This document shows positions 35,649 to 44,575 of a stretch of DNA of 64,000 nucleotides, in pieces (within the stretch, counting starts at the first letter, position 1; every line of letters starts with the position of its first letter). The stretch lies in assembly GCF_038002825.1 (NCBI RefSeq), contig NZ_JBBODF010000001.1, positions 558,001-622,000 on the forward strand, given 5' to 3'. The position numbers were made by a program, and so were the translations under genes. Source of the DNA: Paenibacillus sp. FSL H8-0048 (GTDB lineage Bacteria > Bacillota > Bacilli > Paenibacillales > Paenibacillaceae). The notes under the pieces were generated by a model that saw nothing but the letters and a program-made list of their open reading frames with translations, was not told the DNA's origin and made no database searches.

Positions 35649-38600
35649 TTACTTAGCCAGATATTCGATGAACTTTATAAAGATAGCAGCTACTTCAGCG
35701 CGGGTGGCGGTGGCTTGGGGGGCAAAGATGTTGTCCGGCTTGCCTGATACAATTCCGATACCCTGCTGTGCACGAACGGCCTTCAACGCCCATGAGCTGA
35801 TCTGACTCTCGTCCGCGAAGGATTTAGATTGGCTTTCAGGTATCTCATAGCCCTTGTACTTCATGTAATTGTACAGCATCACCAGCATCTGCTCGCGTGT
35901 CAACGGTGAATTGGGTTCGAACAGGTCTGCGTTTATACCGTTGACTATGCCGTTTTCGGCCGCCCACTCGACTGCCGACGTGTACCACTGCCCAGCCGGT
36001 ACGTCGCTAAAGCGGGAATTCGTGTAGCCGGAGCGGTCTACGTTCTCAAGATTGGCCAGTACCTGCACATACATCGCACGCGTCATTGAGGTGCCCGGTG
36101 AGAACGTCGTGGACGTCGTGCCGGTGAAAAGAAGATATGTGTAGGCGGAGTTTACGTAGCTGTAGAACCAGTCGTCCATGTTGACATCCCTGAAAGGATT
36201 GCCAGACACCACGAGGAAGCCCAGCGGGGTGTCGTCATTGAGCACAAATTCCGTACCTTCATGGATGTTCAGCAACATGCCTTTGTCTAAGCCGGCACTC
36301 ACGCCGCCTTGTATTGTCACTTCGGCGCTCTTGCCCGCCGGAAGGGTCACCTTACCTTTTGAGTCTATAGTCGTACCTTCGGGTACCTTAATCTTCGTCC
36401 CGCCCTTGGTCGCAATCTCGCCGCCGCCGGGCAGGGTGGTGTTGCCGTTCTTGTCCGTGACCGCGGGCTTATCCTTCGGTGTGCTGACTGTGTAGGTCGG
36501 CTTCAACGATCCAGTGACTGTCCCGGTGCTGGTATTGCCCGTATTGCCCGTATTGCTGGTATTGCCGGTATTGCCGGTATTGCCGGTATTGCCCGTACTG
36601 CCACCAGAAGGATTGGGTGCGCTCGTTTTTCTCTGCGCGAACATCCAATCAAAGACGTCAGTGTAGTCATTGTTCCACCTCGGCAACTTAGAGGACTGCG
36701 CCGTAGGTTTAAGGCTCCACTCCTTGTCGGAACCTACATTGGACAAAGTATCCGTGTAGCCTGAAATATTGTTCCACAGAACTGAAGCTTCCATCTCATG
36801 GCCGGAAGGAATCCAATTGGTTCCATTAACAGGTGCTTCCGCCTTTGTCCATTGGTCATAAGGCCAAACGAATATTTCATTTCTGTCGATGAACGTGTGC
36901 CTAGCGTTTTCCAATAGGGGCATTATATTCGCTATATAAGTATCCGCCCCTGTTTTTATTGTTGCAGAATCAGTTGTGTTAACGAATGACCAGTATGCAA
37001 AGTTTTTAAGAGTTTCGGCTTGTTTCGCGTTGATTGATGGTGGAAAAGACATGGGCGCTGCGGCTGCTAGCAAATCGGGATATGTCGTCAAGAAATTATT
37101 CGTATAAGCGGATCCCATAGAGAAGCCTGCCATGTAAATACGGCTTTGGTCAACAAGTCCCTTCCTTACGAGATCATCAATATAAGCTTTTAAGGTAGCG
37201 GGTGTTGCCTGAACGTTGTTTTGCGCCCGCAAAGCGATTATATGACTAGCGTATTTAGAGTTCTTCTCCATTTTTTTCATAAGCGCGGTGGCTCCGTTGG
37301 CGGACCTGATGGGCGCAAAGGTATCCCCGTCCTGTGTACCGCCGCGGGTAGAGCCGTGAGCATAGATGTAAAGGGGAAGCCCTTTTACCGGAACGCCGTT
37401 GCCGTCCTTATGAATATAGAGTCCATACTGCATCGCTTCCGCGTTGTCAATTTTGGGACCCACTTCAAATTTGTCGATGATTTCATTGACGGTACCTGAC
37501 TGTGCGAAAGCTGACTTAACAATGGCAGCCTTGCCATCAAGCTTGATATCGCCACTAGATACAATGTTGTAATTCTGGATGGTGGATTTGGATGCTTCCA
37601 AAGTGGACTGTCCGCCGGTTAATGTCCAAAATTCCAATTCTACAACGATGTAGCGGCCTTTAGTTAGTCCAGCCTGGTAATCAGGAGAGTTCTGGTTCAC
37701 ACCCTTATACCCTCTGGGCCTAGGTTCGTCATTGACGTATACTCTACGGACGGTGCGATTGCCTTGATATGCCGGGTCACCGTTCAGCAGAGTATTCCTC
37801 GCCGAGACTGTAAACAGGTTTGAACTAAGGTCGGCACCCATAGCTTCATTTCCCGCACCCAGATCGATGATAACGGCTGTGGTAAATTCTCCGGTGGCAA
37901 AGTTATCGTTGTATACGATAAAGTTAAGTAACGTAGCGGCCGGATCGGGTTTGAATGTAACATGGATTACCTTGTCATCGGTGTTTACGTTTTTCAAGGT
38001 ATAGGTATTGTTTGCAATCTCTACAGGCGCTCCATTTACAGTTACGGTATCTACGACATAACCGGTGATAGGAGTGAATGTAAAGGATTGGCTTCCGCCG
38101 TCAGCTACCCGAATCAAGCCGGATGGCGAGATGGTGCCGTTTAATCCTGGCGTGGCGTTAACGGGGTGCCTGGATACCGTGGAGCCCCCAAGCAGCAGCA
38201 AGCTATTCTTGAAGCTGTCAGAACTGCCATAACCCGCGTCGGGCTTACCTAAAGCGGATACCACCTCATAACGGTCATTCCCCGCACCCGTTGAGTTATT
38301 GATGTACACATCAAACGTAATCGGGGAATTGCTCGTGAACTCAATGGTTCTTCTAGGTATCTTCACTTCCGCGATATAACCGGTGTCCGTTCGTGTAACC
38401 GAACCGTCGCGGCCCGCAGCGGCTTGACCTGAGAAAATACCGCTTGCGCCAATGCGCCACTGGTTTGAGCCATTTTTTCCGTCACCGACATACAATTCTA
38501 CGCTGTCGGTCATGTACTCAGTGCCAGGCGTGTGTCCGACGCATACATTCGGGTCGGTAACCACAACGCGTGCATACAGGAAGTCTTCGTCCCAAAATAC

Positions 38601-41003
38601 TTTAGCTTTGCCGGTAGCCTTGGGGCCTATCTTCTGGTCGGGTGCGCTACTGTTGTTGATGTCAAACGCTGCAGCTTGTTCCCACAGTTTGTCGTTTGTG
38701 CCGAGTACAGGTGAACCGTATCCGGCAACAGGCCGATGGTTTGCTGCGGTCTGCGCGAACATCCAGTCAAAGACGTCAGTGTAGTCATTGTTCCAAGCCG
38801 GCAAGTTAGAGGACTGCGCTGTGGGCGCTATGCTCCAAGTCCCCATCGTTATGTCGTTGTAAAGAACCGCCGCTTCCACTTCGTGCGCCACTGAATCACT
38901 CAGGACAGGTGAATGGTTGGGATCCGGTTTCTGATTCGGCTGATCAAATTGATTGTATGGCCATGTAAGAGCCTCATTGCTCTCAAAGCGCGAAGCTCTC
39001 GCGTTGATCATTTTCGGCATATTGGTGGTTATGAAGTTAGCGAGATTAGTCTGGTATACTCCAACGTTATACTCATTGATAAACATCCAATAGGCCAGGT
39101 TGGTGTGAAGGTAGTTGGCATTGGCGTTCGGTGAGCCGCTTACCGGAGACATAGGTGCGGCAGACGCAAAAAAGCCGGGATAAGCGTTAACTAAGCTGTT
39201 CGTATACTGACCGCCCCATGAGAAGCCCGCCGCGTAAATACGGTTAGGGTCTACTGCACCGCTGGAAACCAGGTCATCTATAACCTTCTTAACATTGGCT
39301 GTGGAGGGAGTACTCGTGCCATTATAGGAAATATTCAGGATATGGCTGGCGTATTTCTCGGGGTATTTTTCCATTTTCTTCATCAGAGCGACCGAGCCAT
39401 TGGCGGATTTCATAGCCGCTTTGGGGTCAGTTGCAGCGCTTGTGCCGCCGCGTCCCATGCCGTGGGTATAGACATACAGCGGCAAGCCCCGCGACACCTC
39501 ACCGTTTCCATCCTTGTGAAGGTAGAGCGCGCGATTGACCGAATTGCCCGTAGGTGCTGTAAATTGGTCAAGGATCGGATTCACAACTTTTTCCTGTTCA
39601 AAAACCACGTAGTTAAGCGGTTCCCCTTCTGTCAGTACGAGCTCGCCGTTTTGGACGACGCTGTAAACCTGTTTTGTTGAGTTCATATTGCCATCCAGCG
39701 TTATATTGCCGCCGCTCTCTGAATAGAACTCGAACTCAACTACGATGTAACGGCCGCGTTCCAGTCCGTCCTGATAATCCGGTGAACGGCTTACCGTCCC
39801 CAAATAGCCGCGTACCTTCGGTTCGTCATTGGCGTATACCCTAGTGATCTTGCGCGTCCCTTCAAAGGATACCGATTCGCCGTTCAGGGTCGTGTTCCTG
39901 GCCGAGACGGTAAACAAGTCCGGATTAAGCTTGGAGCCTTCCACCGCCTTCCCTTCGCCTAAGTCAATGATGACAGCCGTCGTGTACTCGCCGCGGGCGA
40001 AGTTGTCATTCCATACAATAAAGGGGAGCAACTCCGCGGTCGAATCATTTTTGAATGTCACTTGAAGGGTATGGTTAGCGGCAACATTTGAAAAGGTATA
40101 AGTGCCATCATCGGATAGAACTGCATCCTCTCCATCTACCTTTACGGTGTCTACAATTTTGCCGTGATCGGGGGTAACCGTAAAGGTTTGGTCTGAGCCG
40201 CCAGCTAATCTCAGAACATTGCCGGGTGCGTTCGGCGTTATCCGGCCGCCCGATTCCGCCGTGGCGGTGATTGAGAATCTGTCGTCCGCTCCACTAGCGG
40301 CAATGAGATTCAGGCTGTTTGTAAAAGAAGCAGCATTGTTGTAAGCCGCGTCCGGAGTTCCGAAGCAGGACACGACTTCATAGCGGTCACCGCCCTTTTC
40401 CGACGAGTTATTGATATAAACTTCAAAGGTAAACGGGCCTGCCTGCAAGTTCAAGGTTCTTTTAGGTATTCTCATCTCCACGATATATCCTGTGTCCGTG
40501 ATCTTAGTCCACGCCGCTCTGCCCGGAGCGTTTTGCCCTGAAAAGACGCCCGCCGCGCTGATGCGCCATTGATTCGCGCCTTGGGTTCCAGGGCCCGCAT
40601 AAAACTCCAGGCCGTCGTACTGATAATCATTGCCGGGTCCCTGATATAGATTGCTGTCCTCCACGACTACACGGGCATACAGGTAGTCTTGGTCCCAAAG
40701 GATCCTGGCTGTGCCTGTGGAATGGGGCCTGGGGTCGCCGGGCACAGTGCTTTTGTTGATGAGATGCTCCATTGTCAGGGCCCACAGCGGGTCGTCTGAC
40801 CCGAGTTCGGGAGTTCCATAAATGGCGGTCGGCGTTTCATTTGTCTGCAAGCTTGTAAGAGCTGTAGAACTGCTGTCGCCATTAAGTGCTTCTGTATACT
40901 CGTTGTTGTCAGTGGCGGCGGCAAAGCTGGTAGGCATTAGTGACGCCACCATTAGCAAGCAACAGAGGAACGCGAGCACTCTGCCAAATCGTTTTGACAT
41001 CAT
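35649..41003 (-). CDS. S-layer-anchored protein with duplicated CBM9-like/esterase units
   Basis: 1784 residues from ATG 41003 (GGAGG 7 nt upstream; 27 codons of upstream frame are untranslated). A signal peptide ends near FAAATDNN. Two homologous ~690-residue halves follow. Each has a CBM9-like domain (~60-235, ~760-940), a small beta repeat (~245-315, ~950-1020) and an alpha/beta hydrolase. The hydrolase nucleophile motifs are GFSWGG (~598) and GFSMGS (~1294), each with a later His in HEVEA or HEMEA, and each half ends WNNDYTDVFDWMFAQ. A Gly-Asn-Thr linker (~1465-1490) and a short beta segment lead to three SLH domains (~1608-1784). Inference: a wall-bound esterase of plant cell-wall polysaccharide esters. 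Confidence 0.85.
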   Translation of the reverse strand: MMSKRFGRVLAFLCCLLMVASLMPTSFAAATDNNEYTEALNGDSSSTALTSLQTNETPTAIYGTPELGSDDPLWALTMEHLINKSTVPGDPRPHSTGTARILWDQDYLYARVVVEDSNLYQGPGNDYQYDGLEFYAGPGTQGANQWRISAAGVFSGQNAPGRAAWTKITDTGYIVEMRIPKRTLNLQAGPFTFEVYINNSSEKGGDRYEVVSCFGTPDAAYNNAASFTNSLNLIAASGADDRFSITATAESGGRITPNAPGNVLRLAGGSDQTFTVTPDHGKIVDTVKVDGEDAVLSDDGTYTFSNVAANHTLQVTFKNDSTAELLPFIVWNDNFARGEYTTAVIIDLGEGKAVEGSKLNPDLFTVSARNTTLNGESVSFEGTRKITRVYANDEPKVRGYLGTVSRSPDYQDGLERGRYIVVEFEFYSESGGNITLDGNMNSTKQVYSVVQNGELVLTEGEPLNYVVFEQEKVVNPILDQFTAPTGNSVNRALYLHKDGNGEVSRGLPLYVYTHGMGRGGTSAATDPKAAMKSANGSVALMKKMEKYPEKYASHILNISYNGTSTPSTANVKKVIDDLVSSGAVDPNRIYAAGFSWGGQYTNSLVNAYPGFFASAAPMSPVSGSPNANANYLHTNLAYWMFINEYNVGVYQTNLANFITTNMPKMINARASRFESNEALTWPYNQFDQPNQKPDPNHSPVLSDSVAHEVEAAVLYNDITMGTWSIAPTAQSSNLPAWNNDYTDVFDWMFAQTAANHRPVAGYGSPVLGTNDKLWEQAAAFDINNSSAPDQKIGPKATGKAKVFWDEDFLYARVVVTDPNVCVGHTPGTEYMTDSVELYVGDGKNGSNQWRIGASGIFSGQAAAGRDGSVTRTDTGYIAEVKIPRRTIEFTSNSPITFDVYINNSTGAGNDRYEVVSALGKPDAGYGSSDSFKNSLLLLGGSTVSRHPVNATPGLNGTISPSGLIRVADGGSQSFTFTPITGYVVDTVTVNGAPVEIANNTYTLKNVNTDDKVIHVTFKPDPAATLLNFIVYNDNFATGEFTTAVIIDLGAGNEAMGADLSSNLFTVSARNTLLNGDPAYQGNRTVRRVYVNDEPRPRGYKGVNQNSPDYQAGLTKGRYIVVELEFWTLTGGQSTLEASKSTIQNYNIVSSGDIKLDGKAAIVKSAFAQSGTVNEIIDKFEVGPKIDNAEAMQYGLYIHKDGNGVPVKGLPLYIYAHGSTRGGTQDGDTFAPIRSANGATALMKKMEKNSKYASHIIALRAQNNVQATPATLKAYIDDLVRKGLVDQSRIYMAGFSMGSAYTNNFLTTYPDLLAAAAPMSFPPSINAKQAETLKNFAYWSFVNTTDSATIKTGADTYIANIMPLLENARHTFIDRNEIFVWPYDQWTKAEAPVNGTNWIPSGHEMEASVLWNNISGYTDTLSNVGSDKEWSLKPTAQSSKLPRWNNDYTDVFDWMFAQRKTSAPNPSGGSTGNTGNTGNTGNTSNTGNTGNTSTGTVTGSLKPTYTVSTPKDKPAVTDKNGNTTLPGGGEIATKGGTKIKVPEGTTIDSKGKVTLPAGKSAEVTIQGGVSAGLDKGMLLNIHEGTEFVLNDDTPLGFLVVSGNPFRDVNMDDWFYSYVNSAYTYLLFTGTTSTTFSPGTSMTRAMYVQVLANLENVDRSGYTNSRFSDVPAGQWYTSAVEWAAENGIVNGINADLFEPNSPLTREQMLVMLYNYMKYKGYEIPESQSKSFADESQISSWALKAVRAQQGIGIVSGKPDNIFAPQATATRAEVAAIFIKFIEYLAK
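36531..36602 (-). repeat. Eight 9-bp tandem repeats encoding Gly-Asn-Thr linker
   Basis: Eight units of a 9-bp sequence (GGCAATACC on the coding strand, some with one or two changes) encode the flexible linker between the second esterase and the SLH region. Slippage could alter the copy number. Confidence 0.85.
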
Positions 41004-41194
41004 TGAAAATCCTCCTTTTTTTCGATCCGTGCGCCTACGGCTTACCCATATCTTAAACACCAAGGCTTCAACAGCTTGCTTCATCGTAGCGGATATAATA
41101 GCGCTTTCATGATTTCCTCCTCCGTAAATTTGTTGTTATTCAACCTATGCAGAATTTTACAATTTATTCAAATATCAATCTACAGTGTTGTTAT

Positions 41195-41476
41195 CGAATA
41201 CCCATTGGAACAGGAAGAGTACGCGACCTTGATGGGAAAGGAAAGCTCGAACGCATATGCATTCTAGAACCCTATCGGAAATTTGGAGTTGGGAAAAAAA
41301 TAATAAACTCTTTAGAAGAAATTTTAAGGGGGAAGGGACTTTGGCAGGTCAAATTGCATGGACAATCACAAGCAAGGGGATTCTACGAGAAATTAGGTTA
41401 CAGTGCAAACTCTGAGGAATTTATGGAAGATGGAATTCCGCATTATCTGTTGATAAAAGATTTATTATCGAAATGA
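41195..41476 (+). pseudogene. C-terminal remnant of a GNAT acetyltransferase (YjcF-like)
   Basis: From about YRIPIGTGRVRDLDGKGKLE to HYLLIKDLLSK the frame matches the last two thirds of a YjcF-type N-acetyltransferase: ERICILEPYRKFGVGKKI is the acetyl-CoA loop, then ARGFYEKLGY. The expected ~45 N-terminal residues are missing and there is no ribosome site or sensible start, so it is a truncated relic. Confidence 0.65.
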
Positions 41477-41691
41477 TGCTTTTATTAACACTCTCACTAA
41501 AAAAAATAACTCGAACGAATATATTTTTTGCCAGAACTCTGATTAACGTTGTACTCTTGTTCATGGCATTCATTTTCAAGGGACCCTTAGTTATAGGAAC
41601 TGCACTGGCTGTCTGCTTCAGTGGAGCCATTTTAAATGTTTTTATGCCATGCACTGCTTTTATCAAAACTTCAATTGATCAAAAATCTTAA
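41473..41691 (+). pseudogene. Short membrane-protein remnant (YczE/YitT-like tail?)
   Basis: The reading frame gives two hydrophobic segments; RTLINVVLLFMAFIFKGPLV and IGTALAVCFSGAILNVF look like the last two helices of a YczE/YitT-type membrane protein. It starts inside the preceding remnant and ends inside the exonuclease gene on the other strand. Could be a chance frame. Confidence 0.25.
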
Positions 41692-42196
41692 CGAAGATTT
41701 TCGCAATGTTCTTGGCATCGTCGATACCTCTATGGTGGGTACCTTCAAGTGGCAGCTTCAGCATCGTCAAGGCTCTCTCCATGCCCACGCCCCGCTCCTT
41801 GCCAATCATCCTCCCGTGCTGATGCTTGAGACTGATATGGTTATTCGTCCATTCACTTGCGATTTGATGAAGTGCGCAATCCTTCTGCAACTGGTTTTTA
41901 TCATAGAACCCCCAGGAGCAGAGGACATGGGCTTCATTGCCTATCCACTCTTGAAATTGACGGATTGCCTGCGGAAAGTACACTGCAGCATCCACATCCG
42001 CCTGGGAGATGGAGGTAAGCTGCTTACAAAAATCAGAAAGCTGTGGGCTTAATGAAGGCTTGACAAAAATTTGGAATTCGCTCACAGTCTTCAGCTTTTC
42101 ATTAAGCTTTACGGCTCCGATCTCAATAATTTCGTTTTGCCTTTTGCGGTCATTCTCCCAACAGGTGGCTTCTAAATCAAAAATGATGTAGTTCAT
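41663..42196 (-). CDS. DEDDh 3'-5' exonuclease (KapD/ERI1-like)
   Basis: 177 residues, single RNase T/DnaQ-type domain. Exo I IIFDLEATCW gives Asp and Glu, Exo II SWGFYDKNQLQKDC gives Asp, and Exo III HRGIDDAKNIAKI gives His and Asp, a complete DEDDh set. The ATCWE variant with Cys is typical of the KapD/ERI1 group, which in Bacillus includes the KinA inhibitor KapD. AAAGGAG is 5 nt before the ATG. No operon partner. Confidence 0.88.
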   Translation of the reverse strand: MNYIIFDLEATCWENDRKRQNEIIEIGAVKLNEKLKTVSEFQIFVKPSLSPQLSDFCKQLTSISQADVDAAVYFPQAIRQFQEWIGNEAHVLCSWGFYDKNQLQKDCALHQIASEWTNNHISLKHQHGRMIGKERGVGMERALTMLKLPLEGTHHRGIDDAKNIAKIFVKIFDQLKF

Positions 42197-42362
42197 ATAT
42201 GCTCCTTTTCATTGTTTATTTCACCTTCAGTTCATATTATGACACAATGATGAATCGATAGACCCATCGCTCCGGGACTATGTCTTTTGTTATACTTCCA
42301 AGTGAGGTTTCAAACTTCTATCATCTAGCATCGGAATATAAACCACACAGAGGAGCAAAGTC

Positions 42363-43106
42363 ATGAACTTTTTCAAAAAGCTGTTTGGCGGCAATACAAT
42401 GGGCAAATCGGAAGACGGTACCACCATTTATGGTTATGACGCTCCGGATGAGCGGCAAATTACACCTCCCTCCAATATTTTGTACATGGAAGATTTAAAC
42501 GAACATTTCAATCGGGTCTTTCCCAACCGTGAAACCGGCGTGTTCCATGAACTGATTTCAGATATCATACATATTGATGTGAATATTATGGAGGCTACAC
42601 CTGATGAGCCATACCGGGTGCTGTACACCAATGGGATGAGCGATCTGCCGATGACACTCCCGCAGGAGATCCGTGAAGAGTACAAGCATCTGGAACGCGC
42701 GGAGCTGATGATGTTTTTGCCGGCAGACTGGCCGCTTACGCAGGAGGATTTTGAAGCGGAGGAGAACTACTGGCCCATCCGGCTAATGAAGATGCTTGCC
42801 CGGTTCCCGCATATGTATCAGACCTGGCTTGGATACGGCCATACGATCCCCAACACTGAGGATTACGAGCCATATGCGGCTAACACGGAGCTGTCCGGCG
42901 TGATCCTGTTTGCTCTGCCGGAAGAGGTTAGCACCGTCCATACGAAGGATGGTAATCAGGTGCAGGTTTATTTCCTGGTTCCTTTATATCAGGAGGAAAT
43001 GGAGTTCAAGCTGAAGACCGGTATGGACGAACTGGTAGCCAAGCTGTCTGAGCTTGCAGAGGATTTCCTTGTTCTGAATCCGAATAGACATAACGCTTGT
43101 AAATAA
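42363..43106 (+). CDS. Suppressor-of-fused (SUFU) domain protein
   Basis: 247 residues. After a ~45-residue N-terminal segment, VFHELISDIIHIDVNIMEAT, LYTNGMSDLPM and LMKMLARFPHMYQTWLGYGH are characteristic of bacterial SUFU-like domains. These are often found as immunity or contact-toxin associated proteins, though many are lone genes as here. No toxin gene is adjacent. AGGAGC lies upstream of the ATG. Confidence 0.82.
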   Translation: MNFFKKLFGGNTMGKSEDGTTIYGYDAPDERQITPPSNILYMEDLNEHFNRVFPNRETGVFHELISDIIHIDVNIMEATPDEPYRVLYTNGMSDLPMTLPQEIREEYKHLERAELMMFLPADWPLTQEDFEAEENYWPIRLMKMLARFPHMYQTWLGYGHTIPNTEDYEPYAANTELSGVILFALPEEVSTVHTKDGNQVQVYFLVPLYQEEMEFKLKTGMDELVAKLSELAEDFLVLNPNRHNACK

Positions 43107-43125
43107 CCGTCTTCCTCTTGTTCTT

Positions 43126-43512
43126 TCAGGCCTCCCGCCTGGTATCCTCTTCCCAAGAACGGTAGTAATCAATTTTCCCCCGCAGAATATCCAAAGTCTG
43201 ATGAATCGTTTGAGCCTGCTCGATTAATTTGCGCTCATGCTCTTCCAGAAGTTTTCTGCGCTCTGGAATGCCCTCATTGCCAAGCCGCATCATATCAGCG
43301 AACTGTTGCATAAGTGCAATCGGCATTCCTGTAGTCCTAAGCTTTGCGAGTAATACGATCCATTCAAAATCATGCTCCCGATAAATCCGATGACCATTCC
43401 CGGCACGGGGGATGGGGTCCATCAGACCGATCCTTTCGTAATAACGGAGGGTATGTACGCTTAACCCCGTCATCTCAGCTGCCTGCTGAATGGTCAGCTC
43501 TTTACCAGTCAT
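43126..43512 (-). CDS. MerR-family regulator (AdhR-like)
   Basis: 128 residues. MerR DNA-binding domain IQQAAEMTGLSVHTLRYYER and NGHRIYREHD, then the dimerisation coiled coil with a short tail, as in AdhR/YfmP-type regulators of aldehyde stress. There is no effector domain and no N-terminal Cys sensor. It follows an aldo/keto reductase gene by 22 bp, and that gene has a MerR-type promoter, so it likely activates its own operon. Confidence 0.87.
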   Translation of the reverse strand: MTGKELTIQQAAEMTGLSVHTLRYYERIGLMDPIPRAGNGHRIYREHDFEWIVLLAKLRTTGMPIALMQQFADMMRLGNEGIPERRKLLEEHERKLIEQAQTIHQTLDILRGKIDYYRSWEEDTRREA

Positions 43513-43534
43513 AACGAGTATGCTCCTTTCAACA

Positions 43535-44479
43535 TTAGTTTAATTGATCAAGCTGTTCTGAGCTAATTTGTAGCTTAAGTGCCCCCAAATTTTCTTCCAA
43601 TTGCGTTAGACCGCTTGCAGCAACAATGGGAAGAGCTCTCGGGTGCTTGTGCAGCATCCAAGCCAGGACAAGCTGATTCGGTGTCACTCCCAGCTCTCCG
43701 GCAACCTTCCTTAGAGTATCCAATCGGGTCATCTGATCCTCTCTCCGGTAGGCATCGGGCAGGACAGCTTCCTTATTGTTGTATAGGCCTCCAAGGAGGG
43801 GAGAATATGCCAAGAGCGTAAAATCGTCGTGTTGACTGCAGTAAGCAAGTAAGTCCTCATCCGCACTGACCTGCACTCCGAAATCCGCATCCGCTCTAGG
43901 CTGCAAATACGTATGTCGCTGCTGGAGGCAGCAATAGGACTCCCACCCTTTTGATTTACTAATCGCCTTGGCCTCAAGGAGCCTGGAAAACCGGTAATTA
44001 CTGCAGCCTATAGCTCTTACTTTACCAGCTTTGACCAAGGAATCAAAGGTCTCCAAGGTTTCTTCAAGTTCAGTTTCGTTATCGTCTACATGAGCATAAT
44101 ATAAATCTACATAATCTGTTCCAAGCCTCAGTAAGCTTTCGTCAATTGCCTTCTCAACCGCTTGACGGCCTAAGCCTTCCATTTTTTCGCTTTTCGGCAC
44201 TACCGGTTTTGCTCCCACTTTGGTGGCTACAATGATCTGATGTCTGTTTTTTCTTTCTTTCATCCATTCGCCAAGCAAAGACTCACTTTCTCCGCCAACA
44301 CAGCCTTCGTTCCATATCGCATAATTATTGGCTGTATCCAGAAAGTTTCCCCCTGCCTCCAAAAAATGATCAAGCAGCTGGAAAGAGGTTTTCTTGTCGG
44401 TTCGTGATCCGAAATTCAGACAGCCTAAAGAATAAGCACTTACCAGCATTCCTGTATTCCCCAACGGATATTGTTTCAC
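43535..44479 (-). CDS. Aldo/keto reductase
   Basis: 314 residues, a TIM-barrel NADPH oxidoreductase. Catalytic residues Asp in FLDTANNY and Tyr therein, Lys in IVATKVG and His in YYAHVDD form the tetrad; IGCSNYRFSRL follows. Close to the YghZ/IolS-like group. Transcribed before an AdhR-like regulator, suggesting detoxification of reactive aldehydes. Confidence 0.88.
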   Translation of the reverse strand: MKQYPLGNTGMLVSAYSLGCLNFGSRTDKKTSFQLLDHFLEAGGNFLDTANNYAIWNEGCVGGESESLLGEWMKERKNRHQIIVATKVGAKPVVPKSEKMEGLGRQAVEKAIDESLLRLGTDYVDLYYAHVDDNETELEETLETFDSLVKAGKVRAIGCSNYRFSRLLEAKAISKSKGWESYCCLQQRHTYLQPRADADFGVQVSADEDLLAYCSQHDDFTLLAYSPLLGGLYNNKEAVLPDAYRREDQMTRLDTLRKVAGELGVTPNQLVLAWMLHKHPRALPIVAASGLTQLEENLGALKLQISSEQLDQLN

Positions 44480-44538
44480 ACGATTTCCTCCCTATAACAA
44501 ATTGAATGAACTTCTACTTTTTTGCATCGTACGTGACC

Positions 44539-44569
44539 AGTATAAAAGTTTAAGTGCACTCTAAGTCAA
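44539..44569 (-). promoter_or_regulatory. MerR-type promoter of the aldo/keto reductase operon
   Basis: On the minus strand TTGACT (44569-44564) and TATACT (44544-44539) are 19 bp apart, with the palindromic core AGTGCACT in the spacer. The same spacer length occurs at the other MerR target at 2117. Confidence 0.75.
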
Positions 44570-44575
44570 TACTGT

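Noticed and set aside
36531..36602. Short tandem repeats that could suggest a CRISPR or minisatellite
   Set aside because: The 9-bp units have no spacers and encode an in-frame Gly-Asn-Thr linker within the surface protein.
41076..41267. 63-codon frame MLHRSGYNSAF...
   Set aside because: It reads across the acetyltransferase remnant in the wrong frame and has no ribosome site.
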